NCBI GenBank assembly: GCA_015233285.1
Contig: JADFYA010000048.1
Span: 520-14,109 of the forward strand
Reading direction: 5' to 3'
Source of the DNA: Deltaproteobacteria bacterium
GTDB lineage: Bacteria; Desulfobacterota; JADFXK01
DNA length: 13,590 bases
The stretch's first letter is position 1; the number at the start of each line of letters is the position of its first letter. The notes under the pieces were generated by a model, which worked only from the letters and a program-made list of their open reading frames with translations, did no database searches and was not told the origin of the DNA. A program made the translations under genes and the position numbers. Of the stretch, positions 12,553-13,590 are shown piece by piece.

Positions 12553-13590
12553 ACCGGAATTTTTATGTCACCACACCTATTTACTACGTGAACGCCCGGC
12601 CCCATCTGGGCCATACATACACCACTGTGGTGGCAGATACGATCAAAAGATATTATCAGTCATCCGGGATAAATGTCTTCTTCCTGACCGGGACCGATGA
12701 ACACGGCGACAAGGTGGTCGAGGCGGCGGATAAGGAGGGGCTTCCTCCGCAGGAGTATGCCGATATGATTAGTGGTGCGTTTCGCGCCGCCTGGGACAAG
12801 ATGGGGATGCCGGCCGACGATTTTATCCGGACGACGGAAGAACGCCACAAGCGAGTCGTCCGCCTATTTCTTCAACAAGTCTATGATCAAGGGGATATTT
12901 ATTTCAGCCGGTATGGCGGCAATTATTGTTTTGGATGCGAGCGATTTTACCTGGACCGGGAGTTGGTTGACGGCAAATGCCCTGATCACCAGGTCGAACC
13001 CCAGTATATCGAAGAAGAGAACTATTTCTTTAGAATGAGTAAATATCAAGACTGGCTGATTTCTTATATCAAAGAAAATCATGATTTCATCAGGCCGGAG
13101 CGGTACCGCAACGAGGTTTTGTCCTTTTTAAGTGAACCCCTGGAAGACCTGTGTATCTCTCGGCCAAAGACCCGCCTGACCTGGGGGATTACTCTGCCTT
13201 TTGATGATCGTTTCGTAACCTATGTCTGGTTCGATGCCTTGATCAACTATATTTCTGCCCTGGGCTATCCCGATGGGGAACTCTTCCACACCTATTGGCC
13301 CCAGGCCAACCACATTATCGCCAAGGACATTCTTAAGCCCCACGCCATATTTTGGCCGACCATGCTCAAGTCCGCTGGAATTGAACCCTACCGGCATCTC
13401 AATGTCCATGTTTACTGGAATGTGGAAAGCCAGAAGATGTCCAAGAGCCTGGGGAATGTGGTAGATCCGTTGAGCTTGATGGACACCCTGGGGTTGGACG
13501 CCTTTCGTTATTTTTTACTCCGGGATATGGTTTTCGGATTAGATTCAAATTTTCACCACGAGGCGGTGATTGCCCGCTATAATTCCGATC
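12549..13590 (+). CDS. metG: Methionyl-tRNA synthetase, N-terminal part, cut by window edge
   Basis: No stop occurs in the window; 347 complete codons are readable without a frameshift. The enzyme charges initiator and elongator tRNA-Met with methionine. It is a class I synthetase with the HIGH-type signature PHLGH (18-22) and KMSKS (296-300). A single zinc knuckle is formed by C127/C130 and C144/H147 (CFGC then CPDH), with the usual following ENYFFRMSKYQ stretch (157-167). The KDILKPHAIFWP block (259-270) is also standard. The ATG overlaps the ricT stop (ATGA), so the two are translationally coupled. The last readable residues lie after KMSKS, in the region leading to the anticodon-binding domain. 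The C-terminus is outside the window. Confidence 0.97.
   Translation, partial: MNRNFYVTTPIYYVNARPHLGHTYTTVVADTIKRYYQSSGINVFFLTGTDEHGDKVVEAADKEGLPPQEYADMISGAFRAAWDKMGMPADDFIRTTEERHKRVVRLFLQQVYDQGDIYFSRYGGNYCFGCERFYLDRELVDGKCPDHQVEPQYIEEENYFFRMSKYQDWLISYIKENHDFIRPERYRNEVLSFLSEPLEDLCISRPKTRLTWGITLPFDDRFVTYVWFDALINYISALGYPDGELFHTYWPQANHIIAKDILKPHAIFWPTMLKSAGIEPYRHLNVHVYWNVESQKMSKSLGNVVDPLSLMDTLGLDAFRYFLLRDMVFGLDSNFHHEAVIARYNSD

Noticed and set aside
12174..12614. Minus-strand frame rich in Ser/Phe/Gly repeats (SGFSGLSD-like), which looks like a repeat protein.
   Set aside because: It is the complement of the Lys/Glu repeat tail of ricT. The repeat pattern comes from the opposite strand.
1..13590. 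CRISPR arrays, insertion sequences, tRNA or rRNA genes, phage genes.
   Set aside because: No regularly spaced repeats, transposase motifs or RNA-gene signatures were found anywhere in the window.

Overview
This window reads as chromosomal DNA of a dissimilatory sulfate- or sulfite-reducing bacterium, most likely a member of the Desulfobacterota (former Deltaproteobacteria). The main evidence is a complete five-gene dsrMKJOP locus on the minus strand (about 0.75-5.76 kb). All expected cofactor motifs are present: b-heme histidines in DsrM, two ferredoxin clusters plus a CCG-type site in DsrK, three CXXCH hemes and Cys46 in DsrJ, a twin-arginine leader and three clusters in DsrO, and an NrfD-type membrane protein DsrP. 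The holB - ricT/PSP1 - metG order at the right end fits the same phylum. The genus cannot be fixed from sequence alone.

Layout, left to right. (1) 1-524, minus: the N-terminal half of a membrane-anchored lytic transglycosylase, cut by the window edge, with its own promoter at 601-629. (2) 693-6541, minus: one transcription unit, with a strong promoter at 6512-6541, a stand-alone RsbRD-N-like regulatory protein (5803-6333), dsrM, dsrK, dsrJ, dsrO, dsrP, and a rho-independent terminator at 693-723. The dsr genes are 3 nt apart or overlap, except for a short gap between dsrO and dsrP. (3) 6588-7322, plus: the C-terminal part of a lytic transglycosylase with two LysM-type modules. It lacks the catalytic half and appears to have been truncated next to the dsr promoter. 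(4) 7384-8373, minus: a stand-alone fabH with a near-consensus promoter. (5) 8374-8799: non-coding, with a guanine-quadruplex motif and a 9-bp inverted repeat. (6) 8800-9597, minus: a TorF-type outer-membrane beta-barrel protein behind an AT-rich control region. (7) 10109-13590+, plus: holB (DNA polymerase III delta'), a leader with several palindromes, ricT (PSP1 family, long Lys/Glu tail), and metG, which starts inside the ricT stop codon and runs off the right edge.

How the genes work together. DsrMKJOP is a transmembrane redox complex linking the quinone pool and periplasmic hemes to cytoplasmic sulfite reduction, where DsrC trisulfide is the accepted partner of DsrK. The RsbRD-N-like protein at the head of the unit is a plausible regulator or sensor. 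The flanking genes are housekeeping or envelope genes. I found no phage, transposon, CRISPR or defence genes. The least ordinary features are the two complementary half-domains of lytic transglycosylase flanking the dsr unit, the palindrome-rich ricT leader, and the small regulator in the dsr operon.
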